The position numbers and the translations under genes were made by a program. From Deltaproteobacteria bacterium (lineage in GTDB: Bacteria > Myxococcota_A > Polyangia > Polyangiales > Houyiibacteriaceae): DNA of 5,439 bases. The first letter of the stretch is position 1; every line of letters starts with the position of its first letter. Positions 4,177-5,439 of this stretch are shown one piece after another. The notes beneath the pieces are model-generated. The model was given only the letters and a program-made list of their open reading frames with translations. It did no database searches and had not been told where the DNA came from. The stretch covers positions 1 to 5,439 of the forward strand of contig QMMB01000253.1 in the NCBI GenBank assembly GCA_003647035.1. Reading direction: 5' to 3'.

Positions 4177-5439
4177 GGCGCCGGGTTCCTGGTGCATCGC
4201 CTTGAACTCTTGAAGCCCTGGCGCGAACAGGTGCATGTTCGGGTCGACGTCGACGTGCACGACCGACGGCTTCCCGGAGTCCACACATCGCTGTAGGGCG
4301 GCCTCGAGCTCCGCCGGGTCAGACACGCGTTCGCCGTGGCAACCCATGGCTTCGGCAACCTTGTCGAACGCGATCTCTTCGAAGTCGGCGTTGATCGTAC
4401 CCTGCTGCTCGGTTCCGATGACGGGACGCAGCATTCCGAGCCCGATCGATTGCGTGAGTTTCACCATGCCCCACTGCTTGTCGCAGAGCACGAGGTAGAT
4501 GACGGGAAGGTTATTGCGCAGCGCCGTTTCGAGCTCTTGGATGTGAAAGCCCATCGCGCCATCGCCGAGGATGCACACGACTCTTGCGTCAGGCTTGGCG
4601 ACTTGCCCGCCGAGAGCCTGCGATACGCCCGCACCCAACATGCCCAACTTGAAGGTCGAAAGGAGCGTGTCGGGCTCGTTGATCTCGGAGAAGAAGCTCG
4701 CCCACACCGCCGCGTTGCCGCCGTCGAACACGTAGATGGTGTCGTCGCCGAAAATGCGCCCGCACGCGGCCGGTACCTGCGCGCTGTGCATGGGGCTCCC
4801 CGTGTTTTTCAGCGCTTCGTCGAGTTGAGCTCGAACCTTGGCCTGATCCTCCGCGAGGCTGGCGGTTCGTGCGCGGTTGGTCTGCAGGCGTTGATCGCTG
4901 AGCGGCGATTGACGCAGCTCGCTCGCAAGGGCCGATAGGAACGCACCCGCGTCTGCGAGAACGGCAAGCTCGGTGGCCTTGTTCAGTCCGAGGATCTCGT
5001 CGTCGATGTCGACTTGGATCATCTCCTGCTCGTCGGGCTTACCCCAGTACGGCGGCTTGCCCCACCAATCGGTCTCGCCGAGACGCGAACCGAGCACCAG
5101 CATCACATCGGCTTCGCTACGGGCCTTCTTGATCGGCTCCATGGCCCAAATCGGCAGCAATTGCTCGTGGTTGTCGGCTAGAGCGCCGCGTCCGGCCCAG
5201 CTGGTTGTGACCGGTGCACCCAACGCGGTGGCGACCTCCTCGAGCGCGCTCGAGGCGCGTGCGTGCAGGACCCCGCTTCCTGCGTGAATGTGCGGGCGCT
5301 CCGCGTTTCGGAGCAACTCCGCCGCCTGCGTGACCTGGCTGGCGGAAGGCTCGATGGCCGCGGTTCGCCGGTAGGCTTCGGGCGGGCGAAGGTCGAGGCC
5401 CTCCGCTTCGAAGACGCCATTCATGATCGTCTCGGGAAC
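4174..5439 (-). CDS. Thiamine-diphosphate-binding enzyme, acetolactate-synthase-like, lacking its N-terminus (window edge)
   Basis: The frame is open from the right edge (VPETI, then the Met at 5424-5422) to TGA at 4176-4174. VPETIMNGVF looks like the conserved end of a ThDP-enzyme PYR domain, so the true start is off the window and this Met is internal. Numbering from it, a central domain spans about 28-165 (AGSGV at 48-52, VMLVLGSRLGE at 107-117, IQVDIDDE at 136-143). The C-terminal ThDP-binding domain spans about 215-395, with GDG at 287-289. The usual NN of this motif is C314-D315 (LCDKQWG); D315 lies 27 residues after D288, the metal-ligand spacing in yeast pyruvate decarboxylase. The enzyme would make or break C-C bonds next to a carbonyl, as acetolactate synthases, decarboxylases and 2-hydroxyacyl-CoA lyases do; which one is undecided. 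It overlaps and is probably coupled to the epimerase gene. Confidence 0.93.
   Translation of the reverse strand, partial: VPETIMNGVFEAEGLDLRPPEAYRRTAAIEPSASQVTQAAELLRNAERPHIHAGSGVLHARASSALEEVATALGAPVTTSWAGRGALADNHEQLLPIWAMEPIKKARSEADVMLVLGSRLGETDWWGKPPYWGKPDEQEMIQVDIDDEILGLNKATELAVLADAGAFLSALASELRQSPLSDQRLQTNRARTASLAEDQAKVRAQLDEALKNTGSPMHSAQVPAACGRIFGDDTIYVFDGGNAAVWASFFSEINEPDTLLSTFKLGMLGAGVSQALGGQVAKPDARVVCILGDGAMGFHIQELETALRNNLPVIYLVLCDKQWGMVKLTQSIGLGMLRPVIGTEQQGTINADFEEIAFDKVAEAMGCHGERVSDPAELEAALQRCVDSGKPSVVHVDVDPNMHLFAPGLQEFKAMHQEPGA

Noticed and set aside
4175..4288. Upstream extension of the epimerase by 38 codons
   Set aside because: The extension is the ThDP-enzyme coding region read out of frame and is Arg-rich. 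The internal ATG at 4174 gives a normal SDR N-terminus and the TGATG overlap.
4336..4938. 200-codon plus-strand frame opposite the ThDP-enzyme gene
   Set aside because: It is antisense to a conserved domain including the GDG motif, and has no motif or ribosome binding site of its own that I can support.

Overview
The window is about 5.4 kb of GC-rich bacterial chromosome, packed with metabolic genes. It holds six protein-coding genes, two of them cut by the window edges. I see no RNA genes, insertion sequences, CRISPR arrays or long repeats. The GC content, the mix of AMP-binding ligase, SDR, aldo/keto reductase and ThDP enzymes, and starts that lack a Shine-Dalgarno sequence would fit an uncultured Myxococcota/'Deltaproteobacteria'-like or actinobacterial-type organism. 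That placement is inference; nothing here fixes the taxon.

Layout: (1) 1-577, minus strand: the N-terminal 192 residues of an AMP-dependent acyl-CoA synthetase, running off the left edge. (2) 578-680: a divergent control region with a perfect 7-bp inverted repeat, -10-like hexamers facing each way and a good Shine-Dalgarno for each flanking gene. (3) 681-1424, plus: a compact RNase Z-like metallo-beta-lactamase-fold hydrolase. (4) 1486-2178, plus: an SDR whose sequence pattern is that of dihydropteridine reductase, including Ala in place of the usual catalytic Ser. (5) 2203-3204, plus: a YajO-like aldo/keto reductase with a full catalytic tetrad. (6) 3206-4174, minus: an extended SDR (NAD-dependent epimerase/dehydratase type), converging on the reductase with one base between the stop codons. 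(7) 4174-5439, minus: an acetolactate-synthase-like ThDP enzyme lacking its N-terminal domain because of the right edge. Its stop codon overlaps the start of the epimerase gene (TGATG).

The plus-strand trio may be expressed together, but the second and third genes each have a TANNNT hexamer exactly 7 nt before the ATG and no evident Shine-Dalgarno. That suggests their own promoters and leaderless mRNAs. The minus-strand pair is almost certainly one translationally coupled operon whose beginning lies beyond the right edge. Together the genes look like small-molecule catabolism or modification: carboxylate activation, carbonyl reduction, C-C bond lyase/ligase chemistry and hydrolysis. No substrate can be read from the sequence. 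I found no clear sign of an undescribed defence or mobile system; the points worth a second look are the DHPR-like SDR, the start-site architecture and the ThDP-enzyme/SDR coupling.
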